This document shows, piece after piece, positions 41,766 to 51,420 of a DNA stretch of 64,000 nt (positions are counted from its first letter, which is position 1; every line of letters begins with the position of its first letter). Origin of the DNA: G965197405 sp965197405 (GTDB lineage: Bacteria; Chloroflexota; Dehalococcoidia; Lucifugimonadales; JAGWBF01); assembly GCA_965197405.1 (NCBI GenBank), contig OZ240206.1:2976001-3040000 (forward strand), given 5' to 3'. The translations under genes and the position numbers were made by a program. The notes under the pieces were generated by a model. The model saw only the letters and a list, made by a program, of their open reading frames with translations. It was not told where the DNA came from and did not search any database.

Positions 41766-43964
41766 ATGCCAACTATCCACGGACTAAACGTAGACGAGGC
41801 GCTGTACAACACTGTGGAGCAAATCGCCGGAGGCACCGGTTATGGGGCAGCGGTAATCTTTGAAAAGTTCGCCGGAGTGCTCTTAAGGAAGAGTGAGGGC
41901 ACCGGCAAATCTTTGCTGGAGCACAATAGAGACCTTTTAGACCGCCGCGACGACCTGCAAGAGCAGCTCAACACATATCATAGAGAACACCCCGGCCGGC
42001 CCAGCAACGTTGATAATTACAAAGAGTACCTGTCCCGGATAGGTTATATCGTGCCCGAGGGAGCAGCCTTTCACGTGACCACCCGGAACGTGGACCCCGA
42101 GCTGGCTGAAATATCCGCTCCTCAGTTGGTGGTGCCATTGGATAATGCGAGGTTCGCCCTGAATGCGATGAACGCTCGTTGGGGCAGCCTGTATGATGCG
42201 CTCTACGGCACGAACATCGTGCCCGATGAAGGCGAGATAGCAAGGGGGGCCGGCTATAACGCCAAACGCGGCGAAGAAGTCATAAAGCAAGCAAATGAGT
42301 TCCTGGATGGGGTAGCCGGGCTAGAATCGGGCCGTTTTGCCGATGTAACCAGGTTCTCAGCTAAAGATGTGGACGGCAAAAAGCTACTGGTAGTTGCCTT
42401 GGAAAACGGAGCAGAAGCCGGACTAAGCGACCCCGGCAAGTTCTGTGGATTTAACGCCGGTGCAGGCGGGGAACTGACCAGTGTCCTGCTAAAGAATAAC
42501 GGCCTCCACATCGAGATACAGATAGACCGCACCCATCCGGTGGGGCGCGACCATAAAGCTGGCGTCAAAGATGTGCTATTGGAGTCGGCGGCAACGACCA
42601 TCCTGGACTTGGAGGACGCTGTCGCCGCAGTGGACGCCGAAGATAAAGCCCATATCTACGGCAATCTCGACGGAATCATGCGGGGCACACTCGAAGCGAC
42701 CCTGGAGAAAGACGGTCGAGCTATTACCAGAAGGCTTAACCCGGACAAGCATTTCGTTGACCCGGAAGGGAACGGGCTGGTACTATCCGGGACGAGCATG
42801 CCCCTGATTCGTAACGTGGGCATACATATGTATACCGATGCGGTTACCGCCACGGACGGCGACGAGGTCCCGGAGGGGTTCCTGGACGCGTTGATAACGG
42901 TACTCACCGCAACTCACGACCAGGGAAAGTTTAGCAAGACGGGCAGCGTCTACATCGTAAAGCCCAAGATGCACAGTCCCGAGGAGGTGAGCGCCACCGT
43001 CGAGCTATTCGGGGCGCTGGAAGAGGCGTTTGGACTGCCGGCGAACACTGTGAAAATCGGCATCATGGATGAAGAGCGCAGGATGAGCCTCAACCTGTAC
43101 GAGGCAGTGCGGGCCGCCCGGGAAAGGGTAATCTTCATCAACACCGGGTTCCTGGACCGCACCGGGGACGAGATTAACGCTGTGATGGAGGCCGGGCCTG
43201 TCGTCCCAACGGACGAGATGAGGCAGGAGACCTGGCTTCAGGCGTATGAAGAGTACAACGTGTGGGTCGGCCTGGCAACGGGTCTCCACAAGGTCGGACA
43301 AATCGGCAAAGGGATGTGGGTGTTCCCGGATGACATGGCTGCCATGCTGGAGCAGAAAATCGCGCACCCACAGGCCGGGGCGAACACCGCGTGGGTGCCG
43401 TCCCCCACCGCTGCAACGATTCACGCCATGCATTACCATCTGGTAAACGTTGCCGCAAGGCAGGAAGAGCTTCTGGGCCGCCTGAGAGCCAGCCCGGTGA
43501 GCAAAGACAACATGCTTGTAATCCCAGCATTGGCTGGAGATAGGCAGCTGACTCAAGGCGAGATAGAGAAGGAGCTAAACAACATCGCCCAGGGCACCCT
43601 GGGCTACAGCGTGCGCTGGATTGACCAGGGCATCGGATGTTCCAAGGTCCCGGACATAGACGGCAAGAATAGGATGGAAGACAGAGCGACCCTTCTTATA
43701 AAAGCCAAGGTCGGGGGAAATTGGCTGCACCACAATGTCCTCACCGACCGTCAGGTTAGGGATGCGTTTGCCAGAATGACCCGCATGGTCGACGCGCAAA
43801 ATGCCGGCGACCCCAACTACGTCCTCATGGCCGATGATCTGGAAGAAAACGTGGCCTATAACGCCGGCCTGAACCTGGTGCTTCAGCGCAACGAGACCCT
43901 GGCCGGAGGGAGAAACGTGGAGAGGGCCCTTCACGAGGGGCGCAGGGCAAAAAAGACGAAGTAA
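41766..43964 (+). CDS. glcB: Malate synthase G
   Basis: Condenses glyoxylate with acetyl-CoA to malate. 732 residues from the ATG at 41766 (GAGAGG upstream), normal for isoform G. TTILDLEDAVAAVDAEDK holds acidic residues near the active site; NVGIHMYTDAVTATDGDEVPEG, IGIMDEERRMSLNLYEAVRA, VFINTGFLDRTGDEI and GKGMWVFPDDMAAMLEQK are diagnostic. Isocitrate lyase is not in the window, so the glyoxylate could come from other sources such as glycolate oxidation. Confidence 0.96.
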   Translation: MPTIHGLNVDEALYNTVEQIAGGTGYGAAVIFEKFAGVLLRKSEGTGKSLLEHNRDLLDRRDDLQEQLNTYHREHPGRPSNVDNYKEYLSRIGYIVPEGAAFHVTTRNVDPELAEISAPQLVVPLDNARFALNAMNARWGSLYDALYGTNIVPDEGEIARGAGYNAKRGEEVIKQANEFLDGVAGLESGRFADVTRFSAKDVDGKKLLVVALENGAEAGLSDPGKFCGFNAGAGGELTSVLLKNNGLHIEIQIDRTHPVGRDHKAGVKDVLLESAATTILDLEDAVAAVDAEDKAHIYGNLDGIMRGTLEATLEKDGRAITRRLNPDKHFVDPEGNGLVLSGTSMPLIRNVGIHMYTDAVTATDGDEVPEGFLDALITVLTATHDQGKFSKTGSVYIVKPKMHSPEEVSATVELFGALEEAFGLPANTVKIGIMDEERRMSLNLYEAVRAARERVIFINTGFLDRTGDEINAVMEAGPVVPTDEMRQETWLQAYEEYNVWVGLATGLHKVGQIGKGMWVFPDDMAAMLEQKIAHPQAGANTAWVPSPTAATIHAMHYHLVNVAARQEELLGRLRASPVSKDNMLVIPALAGDRQLTQGEIEKELNNIAQGTLGYSVRWIDQGIGCSKVPDIDGKNRMEDRATLLIKAKVGGNWLHHNVLTDRQVRDAFARMTRMVDAQNAGDPNYVLMADDLEENVAYNAGLNLVLQRNETLAGGRNVERALHEGRRAKKTK

Positions 43965-44215
43965 GCTCACTCTCCCAGAGGCATATGCGGGTATTCCGAG
44001 CGTGCTTTCCTGTCCCGGTGGACCGGCACAAGGGCATCCCATGACAGCATCCTGGCGGTCTTCTCAAGTGGTTGCAAATGCCGCCCGTATGCTATTATAT
44101 TAGAGACTATTGCTGTGTAAGCTGGAGGAGCCAAAGGGCTGATGCTTTGTGTCGAGGCAACGCAGGTCAGGCCCCATCCGGCGACCAAAAACTTCATGTG
44201 AAGGAGAAATTAAGT

Positions 44216-45214
44216 ATGGGTAGCTACCGCGCAGAATACATCTGGATTGATGGGACTGTACCTACGCCCAAGATGCGCGCCAAGACGAAAATTGTGAAAT
44301 CGGGCGAGGAACTGCCAATGTGGGGCTTCGACGGTTCGAGCACCAATCAGGCCCCCGGGGCCGCCTCCGATTGCGTCCTGAGACCCGTATTTACCTGCCC
44401 GGACCCGGTGCGCCAGGGTGACAACATCCTGGTGTTGTCGGAGGTCCTCCTCACAGACTTCACTCCTCACCCGACAAACACCCGGGCAGCGTGTGTGAAG
44501 GTAGCCGAAAGGCATGCCGACCAAGAGTATATCTTTGGCATTGAGCAGGAATACACCTTCTTCCGTGGTTTCAGGCCTCTAGCCTTCCCGGATGTAGGAT
44601 TTCCCGCACCCCAAGGCGGCTACTACTGTGGCGTTGGAGCAGATGAGGTCTTTGGTCGTGAAGTCGTCGAGGCGCATATGGATGCGTGCTTGAGGGCCAA
44701 CCTTGAAATCGCCGGCATCAACGCAGAGGTGATGCCCGGCCAATGGGAGTTCCAGATAGGTACTCTCGGGGCCTTGGACGTTTCGGACCAGCTGTGGGTC
44801 GCCAGGTGGCTGCTGTACCGGATTGCCGAGGACTTTGGCATCAACGCCACCCTTTACCCCAAGCCCGCCAGAGGGGACTGGAACGGGGCAGGGGCGCACA
44901 CCAACTTCTCGACCAAGGAGATGAGGTCCAGCTTCCAGGCCTGCGTTGATGCCGCCGAGGCCCTGGGCCGAAGGCACGACCTGCACATAGCCAACTATGG
45001 GGCTGGCATAGAGGAGCGTCTCACCGGCCTGCACGAGACCTGCTCTTACAAGGAGTTCCGGTATGGCGTCTCAGACCGCGGCGCGTCCGTGCGCATCCCG
45101 TGGCAGGTTGCGGCGGAAGGCAAGGGTTACATAGAGGACCGGCGCCCCAATGCCAACGTTGACCCCTACGTGGCAACCCGACTGATAATGGAAACTGTCT
45201 CCGGGGTCGTCTAG
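44216..45214 (+). CDS. glnII: Glutamine synthetase, type II (eukaryote-like)
   Basis: ATP-dependent amidation of glutamate. 332 residues from the ATG at 44216 (AAGGAG ten bases upstream); the frame extends further upstream without support. The short length and blocks YIWIDGTVPTPKMRAKTK, PMWGFDGSSTNQA, FGIEQEYTFFR, VMPGQWEFQIG, GAGAHTNFSTKEMR and the C-terminal DRGASVRIPW identify GSII rather than the 440-470-residue GSI. GSII is not regulated by adenylylation. Ends at a strong bidirectional hairpin. Confidence 0.95.
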   Translation: MGSYRAEYIWIDGTVPTPKMRAKTKIVKSGEELPMWGFDGSSTNQAPGAASDCVLRPVFTCPDPVRQGDNILVLSEVLLTDFTPHPTNTRAACVKVAERHADQEYIFGIEQEYTFFRGFRPLAFPDVGFPAPQGGYYCGVGADEVFGREVVEAHMDACLRANLEIAGINAEVMPGQWEFQIGTLGALDVSDQLWVARWLLYRIAEDFGINATLYPKPARGDWNGAGAHTNFSTKEMRSSFQACVDAAEALGRRHDLHIANYGAGIEERLTGLHETCSYKEFRYGVSDRGASVRIPWQVAAEGKGYIEDRRPNANVDPYVATRLIMETVSGVV

Positions 45215-45241
45215 GTCTACGCTCAAGGCTGCTTCAGAGGC

Positions 45242-45270
45242 GGGGCGCTACTATTATATAGTAGCGCCCC
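45242..45270. terminator. Bidirectional terminator between glnII and the gluconate-dehydrogenase-like small subunit
   Basis: GGGGCGCTACTA (45242-45253) pairs perfectly with TAGTAGCGCCCC (45259-45270) around TTATA. It lies between convergent genes, 27 bases after the glnII stop and 36 before the stop of the minus-strand gene. Confidence 0.8.
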
Positions 45271-45306
45271 GTACAACCCCCACCTCTATGATCAAGGCTT
45301 TGCCAG

Positions 45307-45783
45307 CTATACCCTTCTGTACAGTGGAGCCCGGTTCCGAACGTTGTCCAGCAGCTTCAGGTCGAAGGGTCTCATAGGGTAGCCCCGAGGCTGAGGGGGG
45401 CGGACCTCCTGCCCAATCAGGGAGAGAATGGCGGGGTCCGTGTAATAGCCGTTGTAAGTCTGCTGTACCAAGGCGTCCCAGAAATCGGGCCGTTCTTGCT
45501 CCACCTGCCTGAGCGCCCGGTATTTCTCCTCGGGTGAAAGACCGACGAAGTCCCTGCCCAGGGTCCTGAATGCCGTTATCTCGACATGGGCAAGGCCCGC
45601 GAGAAAGAGCTTCTTCATGGCAGCAGACTCCGCTATAGTTGCGTCAATGTGAGACGCCACCCCCAGGTCCCCGGCGCCGGGAAACCCGTCCTCCGCTGGC
45701 ACTATGCAGTTCACCACTTCCTTCAGTAGACCTTCTTGGGACTCGGTGAACACCCGGTTCCCCTCTGCCATGCTCTCCTCCAT
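45307..45783 (-). CDS. Gluconate 2-dehydrogenase subunit 3 family protein
   Basis: 158 residues. Small subunit of membrane-linked sugar/alcohol dehydrogenases. FTESQEGLLKEVVNCIVPAE near the N-terminus, GVASHIDATIAES and the C-terminal YYTDPAILSLIGQEVRPPQP are typical. The Tat signal often carried by this subunit is absent, so export, if any, would need another route. It starts 27 bases after the GMC oxidoreductase, its expected catalytic partner. Confidence 0.88.
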   Translation of the reverse strand: MEESMAEGNRVFTESQEGLLKEVVNCIVPAEDGFPGAGDLGVASHIDATIAESAAMKKLFLAGLAHVEITAFRTLGRDFVGLSPEEKYRALRQVEQERPDFWDALVQQTYNGYYTDPAILSLIGQEVRPPQPRGYPMRPFDLKLLDNVRNRAPLYRRV

Positions 45784-45810
45784 CTGAGGCCGGATTCTCG
45801 GAATGATGCC

Positions 45811-47457
45811 CTAAGCCTTCTCCCGGGTTGCCAGGTGCTGGCCTTCGCTTTTGAGATAGTCCGCCGTTCTCAGGGCCAGGGCCTGTATGGTAGGAGTCGG
45901 GTTGACGCCGGCGCTGGTAACGAAGACGCTGCCATCCACGATGAACAGGTTGGGCACGTCGTGGGCTGCGCCCCACCGGTCTACCACGGACGCCCCGGGG
46001 TCCGCGCCCATGCGCGCAGTGCCCATGATGTGCCAGGCCTCGGCATGGACCCGGCTCGCGATTGACAGCTTCTTGGCCCCCGCCGCATCCATGACCTCCA
46101 TCGCCCTGGCGATCGCGTGGTCCAGCATCTTGCGGCTGTTCTCGCCAACCCTGTATCTCACTTTGGGAATCGGGATGCCGCTGCCGTCAGTCAACTCCGG
46201 GTCAAGGACAACTTGGTTGTGTTCCTCCGGCAGGTCCTCGCAAAGGATGACAATGTTGGCGTTGTGGCCGAATCTCTCCCTGAACGCTTTGTGATGACCG
46301 GGGCCCCAGGGAATCCTGCCGCCGGCAGGTCCTCCGTTGGCTATTGACACGGGGCCGGAAAATCCCCGCGCTCCCAGCAGGTTATAACCCCTCACAAAGC
46401 CCCTGCTGAGGTCCGTCTCGTAGAACTCCCGGCTTCGTATGGCGGTATGGTGAGGGCCTTTCTGTGTGTCCAGATGCTCCTCGAAAATCCCGGTAACGAG
46501 GGCCGACGGGTGAAACATCAGGTTCTTTCCCAACAGGCCGCTGCTGTTAGCCAGGCCGTCAGGAAAGAGGCCGGACTTGGAATTGAGCAACAATCTGGGT
46601 GTCCCGATCCCGTTGCAAGCCATCACCACCACGCGGGCTTTTTGCTCAGCGACCGAGCCATCGGAGTCATAGTAGATTGCGCCCTGAGCCAAGCCCTCTT
46701 TATCTACGGTGATTTCCCTCACGCGCACATGGGTCTTTAGAATTGCTCCATTGCGGATGGCCTTGGGCCAGTAGGTGATGTCCACGCTGGCCTTCGCTCC
46801 GAGGGTGCATCCCAGGTCACAGGGCCCGCAGTAGTTACAGGCGGCCCTGCCGTCGTAGGGTACTGAGGCGATAGCCGCCTCCGAGCTCCACCAGTGCCAG
46901 CCTAGCTTTTCAAACCCCTTGCTCAGGGTCTCTCCGAAGGTCCCTATGCCCAGTGGAGGCATGGGCAGGTCCGACCGGGGAGGAATCGCCGGGTCTCCGT
47001 TGAGTCCTGAGACTCCCATTATGCGCTCACTGACGTCGTAATATGGCTCAATCTCTTCATAGGTCAGGGGCCAGTCTTCGGCCACGCCATCCAGGGTCCG
47101 GACTTTGAAGTCGGAAGGGTGAAACCTGGGGGAATGGCTGCCCCAGTGAATCGTGCTGCCGCCCACGGCGTTATACATCAAGGGAATGAGGTCCGACTCC
47201 AGGTTGTTTACCGGATAGTCCTGGGGTAATCTCCGGTAGTTAGGGTCAGGGTTGTAGTCGCCCTGGCGATGAAGCTCATAGTCCAGATGCTTGGTGGGAT
47301 AGGCCGAGGGGTCTACCCAGCCACCCTGCTCCAGGCAGACCACCTTGATGCCGGCGTTGCTCAGGCTCCAGGTCAGGGCAGCGCCCGAAGCGCCCGCACC
47401 GATAACGAGGACGTCTGCGACTTCCTTTGAATCCGGTGAATCCGGTGAATCCGGCAT
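45811..47457 (-). CDS. GMC-family FAD oxidoreductase
   Basis: 548 residues. The FAD-binding loop DVLVIGAGASGAALTWSLSN follows a short DSPDSPDS repeat at the N-terminus. Family blocks: YNAVGGSTIHWGSHSPRFHPSDFK (second GMC-like element), ACNYCGPCDLGCTLGAKAS (Cys cluster seen in gluconate-dehydrogenase-type GMC enzymes), MACNGIGTPRLLLNSKS, and C-terminal EAWHIMGTARMGADPGASVV with FIVDGSVFVTSAGVNPTPTI carrying catalytic His/Asn. Oxidises an alcohol or sugar; substrate unknown. No cytochrome subunit follows. Confidence 0.9.
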   Translation of the reverse strand: MPDSPDSPDSKEVADVLVIGAGASGAALTWSLSNAGIKVVCLEQGGWVDPSAYPTKHLDYELHRQGDYNPDPNYRRLPQDYPVNNLESDLIPLMYNAVGGSTIHWGSHSPRFHPSDFKVRTLDGVAEDWPLTYEEIEPYYDVSERIMGVSGLNGDPAIPPRSDLPMPPLGIGTFGETLSKGFEKLGWHWWSSEAAIASVPYDGRAACNYCGPCDLGCTLGAKASVDITYWPKAIRNGAILKTHVRVREITVDKEGLAQGAIYYDSDGSVAEQKARVVVMACNGIGTPRLLLNSKSGLFPDGLANSSGLLGKNLMFHPSALVTGIFEEHLDTQKGPHHTAIRSREFYETDLSRGFVRGYNLLGARGFSGPVSIANGGPAGGRIPWGPGHHKAFRERFGHNANIVILCEDLPEEHNQVVLDPELTDGSGIPIPKVRYRVGENSRKMLDHAIARAMEVMDAAGAKKLSIASRVHAEAWHIMGTARMGADPGASVVDRWGAAHDVPNLFIVDGSVFVTSAGVNPTPTIQALALRTADYLKSEGQHLATREKA

Positions 47458-47655
47458 ATTTCCCCCCTTTGCAATTCACGGCAGCAAGCCTGGCAGGGCC
47501 ATCAATACGGTCTATGCTAGCTTCAAAGATAGGCAGCCAGCCGACATTTCTCAGGCAGGCTGAAATATGGCGGTGGAGTCACGTAAGTGAACAGCCGTAG
47601 TCTATAATCATCGCTTGCCCATGTCAAACAGTCCACCAGTGGGCCTTGCTGCGCG

Positions 47656-47685
47656 TTGACAATTGCCTGGCCCTCCGTCTATAGT
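47656..47685 (+). promoter_or_regulatory. Sigma-70-like promoter for the metallo-hydrolase gene
   Basis: TTGACA (47656-47661) and TATAGT (47680-47685), 18 bases apart. A minus-strand TTGACA (47622-47627) with TATAGA (47601-47606) 15 bases further may serve the divergent GMC gene. The 314-base gap from 47458 to 47771 holds nothing else recognisable. Confidence 0.55.
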
Positions 47686-47771
47686 GGTGGCGCTCAATCC
47701 AGCCTCATCCTGGCGACTTTATTCACGACTATATTCCCCTATATACAGCTATATACAGAAGGAGACAATCT

Positions 47772-48653
47772 GTGGGCGAGGGCAAATTATCCATAGGCAA
47801 AGTAGAGGTGGTCAGTCTCACCGATGTCGAGGTAAACTACCCGATACCTCTCAGTCAAATCTTCCCGGATGTGCCGGCCAGCGACTGGGAACCCTATCGA
47901 GAACGGTACCCGCATATGTTCGGCGGCCCGGACCACTACCGCGGCAACTATAGGAGCTATCTGGTTCGCTCCCAGGGGCGCACTATCCTGGTAGATACGG
48001 GGGCCGGCCCGGGTCCGACGGAACCCGAGATAATGGCGTGGCTCGGCGGGGGAGTGCGAGGACGCCTGATGACGAAGCTACAGGAGGAGGGCGTCCGCCC
48101 CGAGGATATTGACGTGGTTTTCCTGACCCACCTTCACCCCGTTCATGTCGGCTGGAACCTGACCAAGGAGCCGGACGGGGCCGTCCGCCCGACCTTCCCC
48201 AACGCTCGCTACATTATCCATGAGTCAGACTGGGAAAGCTTCGGAAGCGCTGAGACGCAGGCGGAAATGCCCGTCAAGCACTGGGACGACACTCTCGGCC
48301 CTCTGAAGACGCTGGGCGTCCTCGATCTCATATCGGGGGACCAGGAGCTAACCAATGAGATAACGGCTTTTCATACACCCGGCCATACACCCGGCCACAT
48401 GAGTCTAGCCGTCGCTTCCGAGGGAGAGCGCGGGTTCATCACCGGTGACGTGGCAATCCACCCTGCCCTGCTCACGGAGAACTGCTGGTGCCATATGTTC
48501 CAGATGGACCATGAAATAGCGGCGCGGACGAGGAAGGAGCTGTTCGACCGGGCGGAGGCGGAGAATGCCAGCCTGGCCGTGTGCCACTTTCCCTCGCCGG
48601 GTTTCGGACGAGTGGTGCGCATTGAAGGACGGCGCTATTGGCAAGCGCTGTAA
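47772..48653 (+). CDS. MBL-fold metallo-hydrolase with altered metal motif
   Basis: 293 residues from a GTG (AAGGAG upstream). NYRSYLVRSQGRTILVDTGAG, FLTHLHPVHVGWN, FHTPGHTPGHMSLAV and FITGDVAIHP give the metallo-beta-lactamase fold of the lactonase/hydrolase type. The central motif should be HxHxDH; here it is H120-L-H-P-V-H125, with Val124 replacing the Asp that binds the second metal and activates water. Codon GTT differs from GAT by one base. Either a dead or single-metal variant, or an error. The MFS gene starts on the next base. Confidence 0.88.
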   Translation: MGEGKLSIGKVEVVSLTDVEVNYPIPLSQIFPDVPASDWEPYRERYPHMFGGPDHYRGNYRSYLVRSQGRTILVDTGAGPGPTEPEIMAWLGGGVRGRLMTKLQEEGVRPEDIDVVFLTHLHPVHVGWNLTKEPDGAVRPTFPNARYIIHESDWESFGSAETQAEMPVKHWDDTLGPLKTLGVLDLISGDQELTNEITAFHTPGHTPGHMSLAVASEGERGFITGDVAIHPALLTENCWCHMFQMDHEIAARTRKELFDRAEAENASLAVCHFPSPGFGRVVRIEGRRYWQAL

Positions 48654-49946
48654 TTGAGTCATAACCAGGACCCGCATGAGTCCAATGCTCCGGAAGGGCC
48701 TAGATCCCGGTCCCTGAGCGTCTTCCAGATCAGGGACTACCGCTTTGTTTGGGGTTCCACCACCCTGAGCAACGTCTGTATGAACATGGACATGGTGGTG
48801 CTGGGCCTGCTGGTCCTGTACCGGACCGACTCCGCCCTGTGGGTAGCCCTGGTCGGGGCGCTCCGGTTCACGCCCTGGCTGGTCTTCGGGATGTTTTCAG
48901 GCCTCATCGCCGACCGCGCCAACCGTTGGCGCATCATGGTACTGTCCCGGTGTGGGAACGTCCTGGTGATGTCTGTCGGCCTCGCGCTCATTGCTACAGA
49001 CTGGGTACAGCCCTGGCACACCCTCCTGATGGCGCTTGCCCTGGGCTGGGTCTTCGTGCTGGACATACCCTCTCGCCAGTCCTTTATCCGCGACCTCGTC
49101 GGGTCGCAAAACCTGGTGAGGGCCATGTCCCTGGACACGATTACCTTCACCATCGGCACAATTCTAGGCCCTCTTCTGGCCAGCCTGTTCATTGAGATAA
49201 CGGGTTTTACGGGGGCCTATGCCTTTCTTCTGTCCCTATACGCGCTTTCCCTGATTGGAATCATCCAGGTCCGGAGTCGAATAGCCAGCCCCCCTGCCGC
49301 GTCGCAACCCATCTGGCAAAGCCTTCTCAGGAGCGTGCGCTACTCGCTTCGCAACAGGACTATCCGGGCGGTAATGGCCATCACGCTGATAATGAACTTC
49401 GTGGCGTTCAGCGCCCTACAACTCTTTCCGGTGGTAGCCAGAGACCATCTGCACGTGGGCGCCGGTCTCACGGGCGTCCTGATTTCCGCCAATGGAATAG
49501 GGGCGCTCATAGGGGCTGGAGTCATAGTGTATCTGGGCACTACCCGTTATCATGGCCGGATTTTTGTCATTGGGAGCGCTTTGCAATTGACGGGGCTGCT
49601 GCTTTTTGCCCTGTCGCCCTGGTACTCCCTGGCCTTCCTCATGCTGCTGATGGTGGGGCTGGGGACTTCAGGTTTTACCACCATGCAGAGCACCATCGTA
49701 ATTATGTCATCCACCCCAGAGCGGCGAGGGACGGCGCTGGGGGTCCTTGGAATATGCTTTGGAATAGGCCCTTTGGGTATAGTGGCGATGGGGGCGCTCG
49801 CCACCCTTCTGAACTCGCCGGCGGCCATTGGCATCGCGGCGGGCGCGGGGCTCCTGCTGATGCTTCCCGTGATGCTTCTGAGTCCCCTTATGTGGCGTCC
49901 CACCGCTATGGTGGCTACCGAGGCGCCGCTCCTCCAGGAGGACTAA
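48654..49946 (+). CDS. MFS transporter (exporter type)
   Basis: 430 residues from a TTG immediately after the metallo-hydrolase stop. About 12 membrane segments, with the first-loop motif FSGLIADRANRWRIMVLSR, a long central loop near RSVRYSLRNRTIRAVMAITL, and TPERRGTALGVLGICFGIGP in the second half. Resembles the MFS_3/enterobactin-exporter-like group. Coupled to the metallo-hydrolase, so it may export that enzyme's substrate or product. Confidence 0.9.
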   Translation: MSHNQDPHESNAPEGPRSRSLSVFQIRDYRFVWGSTTLSNVCMNMDMVVLGLLVLYRTDSALWVALVGALRFTPWLVFGMFSGLIADRANRWRIMVLSRCGNVLVMSVGLALIATDWVQPWHTLLMALALGWVFVLDIPSRQSFIRDLVGSQNLVRAMSLDTITFTIGTILGPLLASLFIEITGFTGAYAFLLSLYALSLIGIIQVRSRIASPPAASQPIWQSLLRSVRYSLRNRTIRAVMAITLIMNFVAFSALQLFPVVARDHLHVGAGLTGVLISANGIGALIGAGVIVYLGTTRYHGRIFVIGSALQLTGLLLFALSPWYSLAFLMLLMVGLGTSGFTTMQSTIVIMSSTPERRGTALGVLGICFGIGPLGIVAMGALATLLNSPAAIGIAAGAGLLLMLPVMLLSPLMWRPTAMVATEAPLLQED

Positions 49947-50188
49947 GCATCCCTGCCGCGTTTCCAGGCCCTCCTTCAGTTCCGCGGCGTCATCTCCAAC
50001 GACAAGAGGGATTACTTCTTTCCTAGGGTACCGTCGGGTTCAAGGTAGTCAACCGGAATATTTGCCATCACATACTTGCAAATGAACTGATGTACGAGAA
50101 CCGAGCTCCTTTGTGCAGACGAAGAAAGTGGTAATTCCGCATCGCCAGACAGGCAGCATTTTCTAATCTGACGCCACGCAACTCCCAG

Positions 50189-50317
50189 TTGCTGAGGCCT
50201 GAACAGTAGACCAAACTCTAAAGTCTCTTCGCTGTCACTCCGGCTTCTCATAGTCATTTCTTCTAAAGCTGGAATTGCGGGAAGTGTTGGTTAAGATATT
50301 TACTCACGCATCAGTAA
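50189..50317 (+). repeat. MITE-2 family, copy with degenerate left end
   Basis: 129 bp. Right end TCACGCATCAGTAA is intact; the left end TTGCTGAGGCCTGA differs from the family TTACTGATGCGTGA at four positions. The interior (CTCCGGCTTCTCATAGTCATTTCT, shortened here to CTCCGGCTTCTCATAGTC) aligns with the copy at 51421 in the same orientation. Confidence 0.8.
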
Positions 50318-50421
50318 CAGAGCTATACTTTCGAACTTCTACGCAACATGATGATATTAACGGGGTTACCCGACAATGTTGGTGTTTTTCGACGTTCAGG
50401 GGGAGGGCTTGCTCGCCCAGC

Positions 50422-51324
50422 TTAACATCCGTAGAACCTTCTTAGTGAGTCCATCAGTACCTTGGAAGCTGTATCGAGGCCAATCTTCCACGTGCCGGAT
50501 GCCGCTTTCGAAACCATTCCTCCGATCCAAGCACGTACCTTAGGACCAAATTCCCCGTTAAGCGCTTCTTTCTCTTGTGAAACAGCGTGTTCGATTTCAC
50601 GGAGGTCATCGGTGCTGACATTGAGTTCACGGAAGTGGTTCAACAAGGAACTAACGTCACCCTCTTGCACTAGATTGGCTTCTTGATTCACGTTTTCGCC
50701 ACTTGCAACAATGTTGTGGTTCCCATATATGTTCATATAAAAGAGGTTCCGAATGACTTCTTGCCCAACGACCCCCTTATTCAATCCCTCAGATGTGCCC
50801 TCGCTCTCTTGTAGGCCAAGCATGAAATCCAAGAGCTTGTTTTTGACGTTATCCAAGATCCCGGAGATGAGGTAGGGAGGCAAAGCCTGATATGCATCGA
50901 CCAATACCATGCCCCCCGACATGGGAATCGCTTCCCGAGATAGAAACACGAACTCTTGAGGCCACTTCTTTTGGTACGACGTTGACTCTTGAGCCAGTAT
51001 TCCTTCAAGCGCACCTACACCTTCCAGGAAGACCAGGTTCTCAGCGAAATCCTTCACCGGGTTGGGTAGATTGTAAGTGGGTAGCACTACATTTCTTAGC
51101 CCGCTTTGAAAAGGTCCAGAGAACTTACCAAGATTGGTCGCGGGAAAGCACCTATAGCTTGGAACTTTATCCTTGTCCGGGTATCCGCTAAGCTCGAAAT
51201 CCACCCACTCCCGGAATTCTGGCAGACCGATCTCGCTCGCCAGTATCTTCGCCTTCCTCAAGGTGTTGGACAGACCGGCAGATTCGTTAACCAAGTCTGT
51301 CCGGATATCGTCGATCAAGCTCAT
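50422..51324 (-). CDS. AbiTii-domain protein, possible antiphage abortive-infection gene
   Basis: 300 residues. The N-terminal ~60 residues (SLIDDIRTDLVNESAGLSNT, LRKAKILASEIGLPEFREWV, DFELSGYP) match the AbiTii domain, found in predicted abortive-infection/defence proteins. Residues 60-200 are unassigned; a NIYGNHNIVASGENVNQEAN segment near 205-224 is like repeats seen in bacterial defence sensors, followed by a helical DDLREIEHAVSQEKEALNGE region and a hydrophobic C-terminus (WIGGMVSKAASGTWKIGLDT). Base composition is visibly AT-richer than the neighbours, and it lies between two direct MITE-2 copies, both signs of transfer. No partner gene is apparent. Confidence 0.75.
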   Translation of the reverse strand: MSLIDDIRTDLVNESAGLSNTLRKAKILASEIGLPEFREWVDFELSGYPDKDKVPSYRCFPATNLGKFSGPFQSGLRNVVLPTYNLPNPVKDFAENLVFLEGVGALEGILAQESTSYQKKWPQEFVFLSREAIPMSGGMVLVDAYQALPPYLISGILDNVKNKLLDFMLGLQESEGTSEGLNKGVVGQEVIRNLFYMNIYGNHNIVASGENVNQEANLVQEGDVSSLLNHFRELNVSTDDLREIEHAVSQEKEALNGEFGPKVRAWIGGMVSKAASGTWKIGLDTASKVLMDSLRRFYGC

Positions 51325-51420
51325 TTTATACTCGGTTTCTCTGTGGAATTTTTGAGGCGATTCAGACCATTTTACAAAATCGCAGGTGCTAACCAGACGT
51401 CCCGGGTCGCGCCTGCGCTT

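Noticed and set aside
49947..50421. A gene between the MFS transporter and the AbiTii gene
   Set aside because: The frame at 50012-50257 runs through a MITE-2 copy and has no ribosome site or similarity; the region is repeat and spacer.
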